Below the pieces are notes generated by a model. That model saw only the letters and a list, made by a program, of their open reading frames with translations. It was not told the DNA's origin and searched no databases. From Bacillota bacterium (GTDB lineage: Bacteria > Bacillota > Clostridia > Christensenellales > SZUA-584): a stretch of DNA of 64,000 bases. The stretch is from the NCBI GenBank assembly GCA_023428025.1, contig JAEYZN010000033.1:1-64000 (forward strand). The letters run 5' to 3'. A program made the translations under genes and the position numbers. Below, one piece after another: positions 25,605 through 34,447 of the stretch (position 1 is its first letter; the number at the start of each line of letters is the position of its first letter).

Positions 25605-26498
25605 TTGTTTTATGTTCCGAAATCACCCGAAATAATGCGCTGGCTGAAAGACGACGAGGTCCGCAAGTATCTGAGCGATACCCATGACGTGTCCGCGGAT
25701 ATCGCGCGGGTGCTGGACCGTGTCCACCTGCCGGTGCTGACGCATTTGTTCAATCAGGACGGCCGCTTCTACATTGTTCGCGACCGGCACAACGCCGAAG
25801 TGGGCTTTGTGCGCCTCATCGACAAAAGCACTGAAACGGAGATTGTTATTGTCATTGGCGATAAGCGCAACTGGGGGCGGCGGCTGGGCAGCAGCGCCAT
25901 CCGCGAAAGCCTGCGGCTCGCTTTCTTCGAATGGCGTTCGCCCCGGGTAGTGGCCAACATTCACCGGGAAAACCGGCGTTCCATCCGCGTGTTTATGAAT
26001 GCGGGCTTCAGTCTGATACACGAAACACCTGCGATGCTGCGTTTCGCCATCACTATGGACAAATATCTGGCGCTGCGCCGGCGGGAGCGCAGCTGCTCCA
26101 GCGAGATCTGCATGACTCGGCTGGATCAGGACCGGCTGCGCGCGCTGATCGACGCGTACGTGAACGAGCCGGCGGAATGCGACATGCTGACGGCGCTGGG
26201 CCGCGAGCTGAACCGGGCGGCTGTCGTCGAGCCCACCCGGCTGCCGCCCGATGTCGTTTCGATGAATTCGCGGGTGCGGCTCAGCGTGGACGGCGCGGCG
26301 TCAGAGGTATCATTGGTATATCCGGCGGATGACGGCAGGGGTACGGGAGGGCTGTCCATACTGTCCCCGGTCGGTGTGGCCATCATCGGCTGCAGCGAGG
26401 GCGACGATATCCGGTGGGAGTTTCCAGCCGGACCGGCGGCGATCCGCATCGATAAGATCATGTATCAGCCTGAGGCGGCGGGAGACTATCATCTGTAG
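25605..26498 (+). CDS. GNAT acetyltransferase fused to a Rnk/GreA-like domain
   Basis: 297 residues in two domains. Residues 1-150 form a GNAT domain (IMRWLKDDEVRKYLSD, VGFVRLIDKS, NWGRRLGSSAIRESLRLAFF, NRRSIRVFMNAGF). Residues about 165-297 match Rnk, a GreA-fold protein that binds RNA polymerase: MTRLDQDRLRALID coil, VVSMNSRVRL, LSILSPVGVAIIGCSEGDDI and the ending MYQPEAAGDYHL. TTG at 25605 is the likely start, with AAGGAG 7 bases upstream. The fusion is unusual and could tether an acetyltransferase to RNA polymerase; that role is inference. Confidence 0.85.
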   Translation: MFYVPKSPEIMRWLKDDEVRKYLSDTHDVSADIARVLDRVHLPVLTHLFNQDGRFYIVRDRHNAEVGFVRLIDKSTETEIVIVIGDKRNWGRRLGSSAIRESLRLAFFEWRSPRVVANIHRENRRSIRVFMNAGFSLIHETPAMLRFAITMDKYLALRRRERSCSSEICMTRLDQDRLRALIDAYVNEPAECDMLTALGRELNRAAVVEPTRLPPDVVSMNSRVRLSVDGAASEVSLVYPADDGRGTGGLSILSPVGVAIIGCSEGDDIRWEFPAGPAAIRIDKIMYQPEAAGDYHL

Positions 26499-26631
26499 CA
26501 CAGCGCAGGGATCAGGGGCATGCAGGGCATCAGCATATTGCAGCCAACCGTAGGCTTGCCGCAAACGATGTGGTATAATCAGTCATATTAGGTGAATGTA
26601 TACAATACAATCGTATTCTGAGGAGGACGCT

Positions 26632-27765
26632 ATGGAATACAGGGATCTGGGCAACACCGGGATGCGGGCCGGTGTGGTGGGTATCGGCGGCGAATATCTG
26701 GAATACGAGGACCGGGAGACCATCATCCGCACCATGCACCGGGCGATGGAGCTGGGCGTCAACGTGCTCGACATATTCATGTCCAACCCCGGCATCCGGA
26801 CGAACCTGGGGCTGGCGCTGAAGGACCGGCGGGGCAGGATGATCGTGCAGGGGCAGGTCTGCCCCATCTGGGAAAACGGCCAGTATACCAAAACGCGTGA
26901 TCTTAAGAAAAGCAGGCTCTTTCTGGATGACCTGTTCGAGCGTCTCCAGACAGACTATATCGATATCGGCATGCTGCATTACGTCGATACGCCGGAGGAC
27001 TGGAAGAAAACGCAGGAGAGCGGCGTCATCGAATATATGCTGGAGCTCAAGAAACAGGGGCGGTTCCGCACGCTGGGCGTCAGCTCCCACAGCGCGGCGG
27101 TCTCGATCGAGCTTGTCAAAAGCGGCCTCTTTTCCGTGCTGATGTTCAGCATAAACCCGTCCTTCGACCTGGTGTTCGGCAACAGGGATCTGGAAGCGTG
27201 CCTGGGAAACGGCGAGCTGCCCGATCATCTGGATATCGACCAAGACCGTGCCCGGCTCTACGCCCTGTGCGAGGAGAAAGGCGTGGGCATCACCGTCATG
27301 AAGGCCCTCGGCGCGGGGCGGCTGCTGCGCGTTGAAAGCTCGCCTTTCAAGGTGCCCATGACGGTGAATCAGTGTATCCATTACGCGCTCAGCCGTCCGG
27401 CGGTCAGCAGCGTGCTCATCGGCGCGAGGTCGGTGAGGGAGATCGAGCAGGCCGTGGCTTACTGCGATGCGACGGAGGCGGAACGCGATTATACGGGCAT
27501 ATATCAGCACATAGGCAAAGCGGAAAAAAGCTGCCTTTACTGCAACCACTGCCTGCCCTGCCCGAAGCATATCAATGTGGCCGGAGTCACGCGGCTGCTC
27601 GACGAGGCCGGGATCGCGATGACGGCAGCGCTGCGGGAAGCGTATGCAGCGCTGGATGATAAGGCCTCGGCGTGTATCGCCTGTGGTGTCTGCGAAAAGC
27701 GCTGCCCGTTTGGCGTGGGGATCGTTGACAACATGCGCAGCGCCAAAAACATGTTTGAAGCGTGA
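26632..27765 (+). CDS. Aldo/keto reductase-fold protein with C-terminal 2x[4Fe-4S] domain
   Basis: 377 residues. N-terminal AKR barrel (MEYRDLGNTGMRAGVVGIGG, YIDIGMLHYVD, LGVSSHSAAVSIEL, VMKALGAGRLL) and a C-terminal ferredoxin-like part with CLYCNHCLPCPKHIN and CIACGVCEKRCPFG. The usual AKR catalytic Tyr and Lys positions read DIFMSNPG and IVQGQV, as in the Fe-S subgroup, so this is probably a redox protein rather than a simple aldehyde reductase. ATG 26632 follows GAGGAGG; a TATAAT lies at 26574-26579. Confidence 0.87.
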   Translation: MEYRDLGNTGMRAGVVGIGGEYLEYEDRETIIRTMHRAMELGVNVLDIFMSNPGIRTNLGLALKDRRGRMIVQGQVCPIWENGQYTKTRDLKKSRLFLDDLFERLQTDYIDIGMLHYVDTPEDWKKTQESGVIEYMLELKKQGRFRTLGVSSHSAAVSIELVKSGLFSVLMFSINPSFDLVFGNRDLEACLGNGELPDHLDIDQDRARLYALCEEKGVGITVMKALGAGRLLRVESSPFKVPMTVNQCIHYALSRPAVSSVLIGARSVREIEQAVAYCDATEAERDYTGIYQHIGKAEKSCLYCNHCLPCPKHINVAGVTRLLDEAGIAMTAALREAYAALDDKASACIACGVCEKRCPFGVGIVDNMRSAKNMFEA

Positions 27766-27903
27766 TGACGGTCATCGGTTAAAAAAGCCCGGCGAGGGAC
27801 GTGGCTCTTCGATAAACGCTGTGCTCACAGACTGGTAACAAACCGGAACCTGTCAAGTTCCCCGTTATCTCTGATCTGGCTTAAAATAAAGGCAGTCTTA
27901 TTG

Positions 27904-28535
27904 TCAGAATCCATAATTTCCTTCGATAAAAATAACCTTAATTCTATTCTTTTCAAATTGCCCCGTAATTAACACGAAGTCATTGCAGATTCGTTGTGTA
28001 TGATGACAGTCAATGCATTTATTCAGTTTGGTGCATGGGGTGTCTTTCCTGAGACGTTTTGCATCCAAAGGAGCAGCAATCTGGCGTGTACGAAAGATAG
28101 CCTCATCAATGGAGTTTACGATCTTATTGGTTCCAACCACAGCGATGACTTGCTTTGGCCCATATAAAATTGGAGCAACCCGGCTCCCGTTTCCGTCGAT
28201 ATTAAATAGGCATCCACTCATTATCACGGCATTTATACTTGTCAAAAAGGTGTCGGCACGAAAATTTTGAAGATATATTTCCCGTTTCTTTTCATGGCTC
28301 AATCCAGGCTTATGCTTATCTAAAATATATAATCTTGGCATCTCATCAAATCAAATACACCGGTCTGCTCAAGTGTTACGGAATCCCCGCAGCCCACCGT
28401 TTCACCTTTCTGAATCAACGACCAGATGGTTTCGTGTAACTGCGCGATCGAATGTACATAATATCCAGCAATATTATTTCTGTTTAGATTGTGAATCGTG
28501 TTTTGGACAACATCGTTCATAATTTCTTCGATCAC
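27904..28535 (-). pseudogene. LUD domain (LutC/YkgG-like) protein, one frameshift
   Basis: N-terminal part MNDVVQNTIHNLNRNNIAGY ... ETVGCGDSVTLEQTGVFDLM continues after a shift near 28322 with LDKHKPGLSHEKKREIYLQN, SGCLFNIDGNGSRVAPILYG, GTNKIV and a Cys-containing CTKLNKCIDCHHTQRICNDF. This is the clostridial LUD/DUF162 protein, related to lactate-utilisation protein C. One T restored in the TTTT run (Y-I-F/L-D) rebuilds it. GTG 28535 is the probable start, weakly supported. AT-rich compared with neighbours. Confidence 0.82.
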
Positions 28536-28685
28536 AACTCCCTTATATAATTCTGTTAATCTACGTGTTATGTTAATAATTCGCGGTTCAAACTGCCCAA
28601 TAAATCCCTGTTTGCCTCTTTGAGTTTATTAAAAGAGGTATGCCGCCACAACTCCGCTGTTTGGCCGCCAGCCGGCTTTTCTGTG

Positions 28686-30428
28686 TTACTCCCTGAACTG
28701 GCTGCGGTAAAGCGCCGCGTACGCGCCGTCCTTTTGCAGCAGTTCCTCGTGCGTGCCGCGTTCAGAGACGCCGTCCTCGTCGATCACGATGATCTCGTCG
28801 GCGTTTTTGACGGTGGACAGCCGGTGCGCGATCACCAGCGTGGTGCGCCCCTTGGCCAGCTCCTCGAAGCTCTGCTGGATGCGCGCTTCCGTCACGGTAT
28901 CGAGAGCGGAGGTCGCTTCGTCCAGAATGAGGATGGGCGGGTTCTTGAGGAAGATGCGCGCGATGGAAATGCGCTGCTTCTGCCCGCCGGACAGGCGCAC
29001 GCCGCGTTCGCCCACCTGCGTGTCGTAGCCGTTCTCCATCTCCATGATGGTGTCGTGGATCTCGGCCTTCTTCGCCGCTTCGATGATCTCTTCCTCCGTC
29101 GCGTCGATGCGCCCGTAGCGTATGTTTTCACGCACGCTGCCCGCGAACAGGAACACGTCCTGCGATACGATGCCGATGTTGCGCCGCAGCGAGAGCACCG
29201 TCACGTCCTTGATATCGTGGCCGTCGATGGCGATGCGGCCGCTGTCCGCCTCGTAGAACCGGGGGATGAGGTGACACAGCGTCGTCTTGCCGCCGCCCGA
29301 AGGGCCCACCAGAGCCAGCGTCTTGCCCGCGTTGATGGTGAGGCTTAAGTCCTTGAGCACCCGCGTGTGGTCGTTGTAGGAGAAACTGACGTTTGCGAAT
29401 TCGATGCTGCCTTTCACGTCCGTGAGTTCCCGCGCGTTTGGCGCGTCGGCGATCTCCGGTTGCTCGGACAGCAGCTCGCGGAAGCGCGAGAAGCCCGCCG
29501 CGCCGTTGGTGAATTGTTCCATGAACGACGTCAGCCGCCGGATAGGTTGCAGAAATACGCCCACGTACAGCATGAACGTGACGAGGCCGATGTAGTCGAA
29601 TCCGTCCGCCATGATGAGATATCCGCCCACCGCGATCACCGCCACGGAGAACAGGTTGGTGAACACGCCCATGCCGCTGAGGAACACGCCCATGGACTTG
29701 TAGAAGTCGCTCTTGGAGTGCTTGAAGTGCTCGTTGCTCTCGGCGAACTTGTCGATCTCGTAATCCTCGTTGGTGAACGCCTTGGCGACACGCGCGCCGG
29801 ATATGCTGGATTCCAGCCCTGCGTTGATGCCCGCCGTGCGCTCCTTGAGCTTTCTGGAAGCGGACATCATGCGGCGGCGCAGCAGCAACACGAACAGTAC
29901 GCCCACCGGCACCAGCACGATCAAGACCAGCGCCAGCGGCCAGCTGATGGTCAGCATCACCACGAACGCGCCGAGTATCGTGATCAGTGAAATGAACAGG
30001 TCCTCCGGGCCGTGATGCGCCAGCTCGGTGATCTCGAACAGGTCGTTGGTCACACGGGACATCAGCTGGCCCGTGCGGTGCTTGTCGTAAAAGCGGAACG
30101 AAAGCCGCTGCATATGCGTGAACAGGTCGCGCCGCATGTCGGCCTCCATGCGGATGCCCAGCGTATGCCCCCAGTAGGTGACGATGTATTCGAACACTCC
30201 GCGCAGCAGATAAGCCAGCACCAGCGCGCCCATGAGCACGAAAAAGGTGCCGAACAGCTTGCCCGGCAACAGGCTGGTCATCGCATAGCGGGACACGATG
30301 GGGAACGACAGGTCGACGGCGGCGATGAGCAGCGCACAGACCATGTCGAGCGTGAACAAGCGCTTGTGCGGGCGGTAATACGAGATAAACTGACGGATCG
30401 GGCCTCTTGCGGCAATGTCTTTTTTCAT
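28686..30428 (-). CDS. ABC transporter, fused permease and ATPase (lipid/multidrug exporter type)
   Basis: 580 residues. Six membrane helices in the first 320 residues, then a nucleotide-binding domain: Walker A GPSGGGKTTLC, Q-loop, signature LSGGQKQRISIARI, Walker B ILILDEATSALD and H-loop AHRLSTV. A type IV exporter half-transporter acting as a homodimer or with a partner. ATG 30428 has AGGAAG upstream. No partner half-transporter is adjacent, so a homodimer is likely. Substrate unknown. Confidence 0.93.
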   Translation of the reverse strand: MKKDIAARGPIRQFISYYRPHKRLFTLDMVCALLIAAVDLSFPIVSRYAMTSLLPGKLFGTFFVLMGALVLAYLLRGVFEYIVTYWGHTLGIRMEADMRRDLFTHMQRLSFRFYDKHRTGQLMSRVTNDLFEITELAHHGPEDLFISLITILGAFVVMLTISWPLALVLIVLVPVGVLFVLLLRRRMMSASRKLKERTAGINAGLESSISGARVAKAFTNEDYEIDKFAESNEHFKHSKSDFYKSMGVFLSGMGVFTNLFSVAVIAVGGYLIMADGFDYIGLVTFMLYVGVFLQPIRRLTSFMEQFTNGAAGFSRFRELLSEQPEIADAPNARELTDVKGSIEFANVSFSYNDHTRVLKDLSLTINAGKTLALVGPSGGGKTTLCHLIPRFYEADSGRIAIDGHDIKDVTVLSLRRNIGIVSQDVFLFAGSVRENIRYGRIDATEEEIIEAAKKAEIHDTIMEMENGYDTQVGERGVRLSGGQKQRISIARIFLKNPPILILDEATSALDTVTEARIQQSFEELAKGRTTLVIAHRLSTVKNADEIIVIDEDGVSERGTHEELLQKDGAYAALYRSQFRE

Positions 30429-30613
30429 GTCTGCTTCCTGAATAGCGAATTAGGGTATACCCCCAACGCCATTATACTCTTGGGCAAAAGCGATTACAAT
30501 GACGGGGGAGAGAGCGCCTGAATCATCAGACCAATTGATGCCTTAGAAAAGTTTGTATGAATACAACGTAGAATATGATATAATAATATTGAAAAATGGA
30601 AAGGTTGACTCAT

Positions 30614-30799
30614 ATGCGAAAGACCACCGCCAACTCCAATCAGAGGATCATTATGTGTGCTGAAGCCAACATGAAAGTGGAGGGTTTTCATGCGACTCGG
30701 GTCGTTAAACGCGATGGTTGTGCCATGTTGGAAGGAAAGATCTCTGCGAATAAACTCGTGGGCCGTTATGTCGCAAAGCACACTAAAAGATCATCATGA
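30614..30799 (+). CDS. VbhA-like antitoxin of a Fic system
   Basis: 61 residues. ANSNQRIIMCAEANMKVEGF is followed by a short helical domain ending LVGRYVAKHTKRSS. Fic antitoxins of this class inhibit with a helix bearing [S/T]xxxE[G/N]; here NMKVEG keeps Glu-Gly but has Asn at the first position. ATG 30614 is chosen: GGAAAGG lies 9 bases upstream, while ATG 30596 falls at the predicted transcript start (TATAAT at 30579-30584). Stop overlaps the fic start (ATGA), as in a toxin-antitoxin pair. AT-rich, suggesting transfer. Confidence 0.75.
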   Translation: MRKTTANSNQRIIMCAEANMKVEGFHATRVVKRDGCAMLEGKISANKLVGRYVAKHTKRSS

Positions 30800-31368
30800 C
30801 AGATTATTTTGTAGAGCATGATGAAGTCCTTGAAAATAAATTGGGGATTGAAGACCCGGAACTATTAAAAAATGCGGAAGCGGAAATTGTGTTTTTACGC
30901 CTTGTAGAGCTTGGATATAAGCCCATACAGGGCGCTTTTGATTTTGAACACCTGAAATCCATTCATCGGCATCTTTTTTCTGATATCTATCCAATGGCGG
31001 GAAAAGTTCGAAGCGTTAACATTGCGAAAGCTGGCAGCGCCTTTTGTTATGCCCGGTTCATTGACAGTACACAGAGGGAGATTTTTGACGGACTGAAAGA
31101 AAATAAATACTTCAAAGGTCTGGACAAAAGCATTTTTGCAGCCAAACTTGCGGAATTTTCGGCTGATCTCAATGCGCTGCACCCATTTCGCGACGGAAAT
31201 GGCCGCGCGATCAGAGCTTTTCTGATACAACTGTCAGAGAATGCAGGCTATAGGCTGACGTTTGAGAATGAAGTAAGAGAAGAATTATTGGCCGCAGATA
31301 TCGCGGCTTTTAAGGGAAACTTAGAGCCGCTGACACAGCTGTTTTGCAAGCTGATTGAACCTATCTGA
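30796..31368 (+). CDS. Fic/DOC family AMP-transferase (toxin)
   Basis: 190 residues. The catalytic motif HPFRDGNGRAIR matches the Fic consensus HxFx[D/E]GNGRxxR; SIHRHLFSDIYPMAGKVRSV is the conserved helix and flap preceding it. Fic proteins transfer AMP from ATP to target proteins (gyrase and topoisomerase IV for VbhT-type toxins). No N-terminal inhibitory helix is present, so inhibition must come from the overlapping antitoxin. Target here unknown. Confidence 0.92.
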   Translation: MTDYFVEHDEVLENKLGIEDPELLKNAEAEIVFLRLVELGYKPIQGAFDFEHLKSIHRHLFSDIYPMAGKVRSVNIAKAGSAFCYARFIDSTQREIFDGLKENKYFKGLDKSIFAAKLAEFSADLNALHPFRDGNGRAIRAFLIQLSENAGYRLTFENEVREELLAADIAAFKGNLEPLTQLFCKLIEPI

Positions 31369-31471
31369 GCAGAATTCAATAATCCGTTTAAGATCAGCCT
31401 TTGCCAAATCCAAGGCTATCTTTATTGGGCAGTGATGTTATAATAGCCGTAACTTACATCAGGGGGGCATC

Positions 31472-31831
31472 ATGAAGTATCTGTTTCAGGCAGGGGTGAT
31501 CATGCTGGTGACGCTCACGGGCGAGCTGCTGCATATATTGATCCCGCTGCCCATACCGGCCAGCATATACGGGCTTATCATCATGCTGGCGTGTCTGCAG
31601 CTGCGCGTGATCCGGTTGGACCGGGTGGAGGGCGCGGGCAGCTTTCTGCTGGACATCATGCCGGTGCTGTTCGTTCCGGCGGCGGTGGGGCTCATCACCA
31701 CGTGGGCGGACCTGGAAGCCATGCTGCTGCCGGTCATCGTGATCATCGTGGTGACGACGTTCATCGCCATGGGGGTCACAGGCTGGACGGCGCAGCTTGC
31801 GATGAAAAAGGGTAAGCGTGGCGTGCAGTGA
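31472..31831 (+). CDS. lrgA: CidA/LrgA family holin-like membrane protein
   Basis: 119 residues with four membrane segments. FQAGVIMLVTLTGELLHILI and PLPIPASIYGLIIMLACLQ are the CidA/LrgA signature. Ribosome site GGGGGG 4-5 bases upstream of ATG 31472; a TATAAT box lies at 31439-31444. Translationally coupled to lrgB. The pair is linked to murein hydrolase control and to export of small organic acids such as pyruvate or glycolate. Confidence 0.9.
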   Translation: MKYLFQAGVIMLVTLTGELLHILIPLPIPASIYGLIIMLACLQLRVIRLDRVEGAGSFLLDIMPVLFVPAAVGLITTWADLEAMLLPVIVIIVVTTFIAMGVTGWTAQLAMKKGKRGVQ

Positions 31832-32520
31832 AGGAGATGTTCGTCAATTCCATATACTTTGGTATTGTGCTGAGCCTTGTGACGTATGCGCTGGGCGTAT
31901 GGCTCAAAAAGAAGCTCAAATGGGGGTTTGTGAATCCGTTGCTGGTGTCGGTGGTGGTCATCATCGCGGTGCTGCTGCTGTTTGATATCGATTACGAGAG
32001 CTACAACAAAGGCGGACAGTATATCTCGTATCTGCTGACGCCCGCGACAGTGTGCCTGGCGATACCGTTATACAAACAGCTGCATCTTCTGAAGACCTAC
32101 AAGAAGGCCGTGGTGCTCGGCATACTCGCGGGGACGGTCTCCAGCCTCGCCGGCATCCTTGGCCTGTCGGTGCTGTTCGGACTGACGCACCAGCAGTATG
32201 TGACGCTGCTGCCCAAATCCATTACCACGGCCATCGGCCTCGGCGTGGTGCAGGAACTGGGCGGTATCGACGCGATCGCCGTGGCGGTGATCATCATCAC
32301 CGGACTGCTCGGCAATGTGACGGCGCAGGGCTTCTGCCGCCTGCTGCGCATCAAGGACCCCGTGGCGGTGGGGCTCGCGATCGGCACCTCCGCTCATGCG
32401 CTGGGCACCGCACGCGCGCTGGAGCTGGGCGAGGTGCAGGGCGCGATGAGCAGCCTTGCCATCGTCGTCACCGGCCTGCTCACGGTGGTGGGCGCGTCGG
32501 TGTTCGCGATGCTCTGGTAA
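31828..32520 (+). CDS. lrgB: LrgB/CidB family membrane protein
   Basis: 230 residues, several membrane helices. FVNPLLVSVVVIIAVLLLF, YLLTPATVCLAIPLYKQ, LLPKSITTAIGLGV and GTSAHALGTARALELGE are the family motifs. GTG 31828 overlaps the lrgA stop (GTGA), indicating coupled translation. Acts with LrgA in the cytoplasmic membrane. Confidence 0.92.
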   Translation: MKEMFVNSIYFGIVLSLVTYALGVWLKKKLKWGFVNPLLVSVVVIIAVLLLFDIDYESYNKGGQYISYLLTPATVCLAIPLYKQLHLLKTYKKAVVLGILAGTVSSLAGILGLSVLFGLTHQQYVTLLPKSITTAIGLGVVQELGGIDAIAVAVIIITGLLGNVTAQGFCRLLRIKDPVAVGLAIGTSAHALGTARALELGEVQGAMSSLAIVVTGLLTVVGASVFAMLW

Positions 32521-32543
32521 CCTGTTTTCCATAGAGAAAGAGG

Positions 32544-32573
32544 AGTAAAATGCCTTTGCCAAGGCATTTTACT
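32544..32573 (+). terminator. Strong hairpin after lrgB
   Basis: AGTAAAATGCCTT / AAGGCATTTTACT, 13 perfect pairs with a TGCC loop. Acts as a terminator or mRNA end; T-richness lies within the 3' arm. Confidence 0.7.
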
Positions 32574-32574
32574 G

Positions 32575-32658
32575 ATGGGATTCTCAAGGGAGAAGTCCTT
32601 GAGCGGTGGTTTGGAGGCAGAGCCTCCAAGGTCTTTGCTCTTTATTGGAAAATCCCAT
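32575..32658 (+). repeat. Nested-hairpin element (possible three-way junction or intergenic repeat)
   Basis: Outer arms ATGGGATT (32575-32582) and AATCCCAT (32651-32658) enclose two perfect hairpins: CTCAAGG/CCTTGAG (32583-32603) and TTGGAGGC/GCCTCCAA (32611-32629). It ends just before the ribosome site of the next gene. Such GGAGGC-AGA-GCCTCC modules resemble dispersed intergenic repeats of Clostridia, but only one copy is in this window. Confidence 0.5.
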
Positions 32659-32674
32659 AGAGGAGGTGTTATCC

Positions 32675-33907
32675 ATGTGTGATACGATGTGCGCGACACC
32701 GCAGTGGACGGGCGGCGATATGCTGTTCGCGAAGAACAGCGACAGGAGCCCCAACGAGCCGCATCTGGTGGCGCGCGTTCCGGCGGCGGATCATCCCCAA
32801 GGCAGCACGGTGAAACTGACGTATATCACGATACCTCAGGCGGCGCACACGCTGGAAGCGGTGCTGTGCAAGCCGTCGTGGACATGGGGCGCGGAGATGG
32901 GCGTCAACGAGGCTGGTCTGGCCATCGGCAACGAGGCGGTGTTCACGCGCGCGAAACGCGGTCCGGACGCGCTGCTTGGCATGGACCTGCTTCGGTTGGC
33001 GCTGGAGCGCTGTGAGACCGCGAAAGCCGCTGTGGCGCTGATGACGGCTTTGCTGGAGCAGTACGGGCAGGGCGGCAACTGCGGTTTCGACCACGACTTT
33101 CGCTATGATAACAGCTTCCTCATCGCGGACCCGGACGAAGCGTACGTGCTGGAGACATCCGGACGGCGCTGGGTGGCGGAGCGCGTGGACGGCTTCCGCG
33201 CGATATCCAACCGCCTTACCATCGGGGCCGCGCATACGATGCGCGGCGGGGTGGAGGAAGGGTTCGACTTTGCGAAACGGCTGACCGAGCCGGTATATTC
33301 GCACTTCTCCGGATCCAGAAACCGGCTGGCCTGTTCCTGCTCGGCCGCGCCAAAAAACGCGGCGGACATGATGGCGGCACTGCGTATCCACGATCCGCGC
33401 GACGAAAAGACGCTGTTCCCCAGAGGCAGCGTGCGCAGCGTGTGCATGCATGCGGGGGGCATCATCGGCGACCATACCACGGGCAGTCTGGTGGCACAGC
33501 TGCGGCGCGGCCAGCCCATGACGCTGTGGGTGACCGGTGCGTCCACGCCGTGCCTGTCCGCGTTCAAGCCGGTGTTCTTCGGCGTCGATTCAGGTGCGCC
33601 GGTGTTCACGGACGAAGCGGACGCCAAGCGGTATTGGCTGGAGCGTGAGGCGGTGAATCGCGGCGTGCTGGCCGGGCAGGTGGACGTAGCGGCGCTGCGG
33701 GCGAAGCGCGACGCGCTGGAAGCAGACTGGCTCGCGGCGGAGCGTGGACTGTTGGCCGAAGATGCGGACAGCGGGAAGCTGCGGGAACTGGCGGCTCGTG
33801 CGTCGGCGGAAGAGCAGGCGATGATCGACGCGTTTAAGCCGAAGTCGGCCGGCCCTGCGCCCACGCCGTATTGGCGCAAAAAGAACGCGGCGCTGGAGAA
33901 GATGTAA
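32675..33907 (+). CDS. Peptidase family C69, secernin-like
   Basis: 410 residues. MCDTMCATPQWTGGDMLFAK then NSDR closely follow the secernin pattern, where an N-terminal Cys (Cys2 after Met removal) is the nucleophile of an Ntn hydrolase. KPSWTWGAEMGVNEAGLAIG + NEAV, GQGGNC and SNRLTI are further family segments. AGGAGG lies 9 bases before ATG 32675; longer in-frame starts run into the hairpin element. Probably a dipeptidase or amidohydrolase in the cytoplasm. The C-terminal 80 residues are a helical extension. Confidence 0.88.
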   Translation: MCDTMCATPQWTGGDMLFAKNSDRSPNEPHLVARVPAADHPQGSTVKLTYITIPQAAHTLEAVLCKPSWTWGAEMGVNEAGLAIGNEAVFTRAKRGPDALLGMDLLRLALERCETAKAAVALMTALLEQYGQGGNCGFDHDFRYDNSFLIADPDEAYVLETSGRRWVAERVDGFRAISNRLTIGAAHTMRGGVEEGFDFAKRLTEPVYSHFSGSRNRLACSCSAAPKNAADMMAALRIHDPRDEKTLFPRGSVRSVCMHAGGIIGDHTTGSLVAQLRRGQPMTLWVTGASTPCLSAFKPVFFGVDSGAPVFTDEADAKRYWLEREAVNRGVLAGQVDVAALRAKRDALEADWLAAERGLLAEDADSGKLRELAARASAEEQAMIDAFKPKSAGPAPTPYWRKKNAALEKM

Positions 33908-33938
33908 AGCCAGAGGAGAGTTGGCGGTATGGACTATT

Positions 33939-34007
33939 ATGAAGCTGAGCAAAGAAGTCTCTTACGCGCTGCGACATGCGCCGTGGGAAATACGAACTGG
34001 AGTTGGA
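33939..34007 (+). pseudogene. 5' remnant of kptA/tpt1 (RNA 2'-phosphotransferase)
   Basis: MKLSKEVSYALRHAPWE followed, after one extra A at 33987-33989, by YELELD is the conserved start of KptA, which removes 2'-phosphates left by some RNA ligases. The rest of the gene is absent; the sequence runs straight into the end of a convergent XRE gene. A deletion remnant. Confidence 0.65.
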
Positions 34008-34010
34008 CCA

Positions 34011-34235
34011 TTAAATGAAGAGTTCATCGTAGGAAACATTGAGCGCCTTTTTCAACGCACGAATTTCCCATGAATAGATGTGACGCTGCCCCACCTCAAC
34101 CTTAGCCAAAGCGCTTCTTGTCATATCACATCCCAAGGTTTGAAGCTGAGCAGCCACTTGATCCTGTGTCAAACCTGCTTGCTCACGAATTCTCTTTATA
34201 TTCTGACCCATCATACGATCATAGGTATAATTCAT
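34011..34235 (-). CDS. XRE-family helix-turn-helix protein
   Basis: 74 residues, a single HTH domain: GQNIKRIREQAGLTQDQVAA, then GCDMTRSALAKVEVGQRHIY and LNVSYDELF. AGGAGTG precedes ATG 34235. Cro/CI-like DNA binding. AT-rich and flanked by gene remnants, so probably part of a small mobile or decayed segment that removed most of kptA. Confidence 0.82.
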   Translation of the reverse strand: MNYTYDRMMGQNIKRIREQAGLTQDQVAAQLQTLGCDMTRSALAKVEVGQRHIYSWEIRALKKALNVSYDELFI

Positions 34236-34447
34236 AACTCAACACTCCTGTGTACTAGATTTATCTGGAGCTTTTCAATGCAATAACAGATATCATTGAA
34301 GAACTCAAACAGATTCAGATTAAAGTGGAATCTTTAATTATTGAAGCACCAGATAAAATGAACGGCAGATTGTGTGCTTTCCCGAGGAACGAGAACAAAA
34401 TAGCACTGACTTAAGGACGGCAGACAAAATGGATTACGACAGCCTCT
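34236..34447. other. AT-rich gap with a coding remnant
   Basis: A plus-strand frame without a start codon (about 34262-34407) reads ELFNAITDIIEELKQIQIKV and ends IALT; it looks like the tail of a deleted gene. No other support for a gene. Confidence 0.35.
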
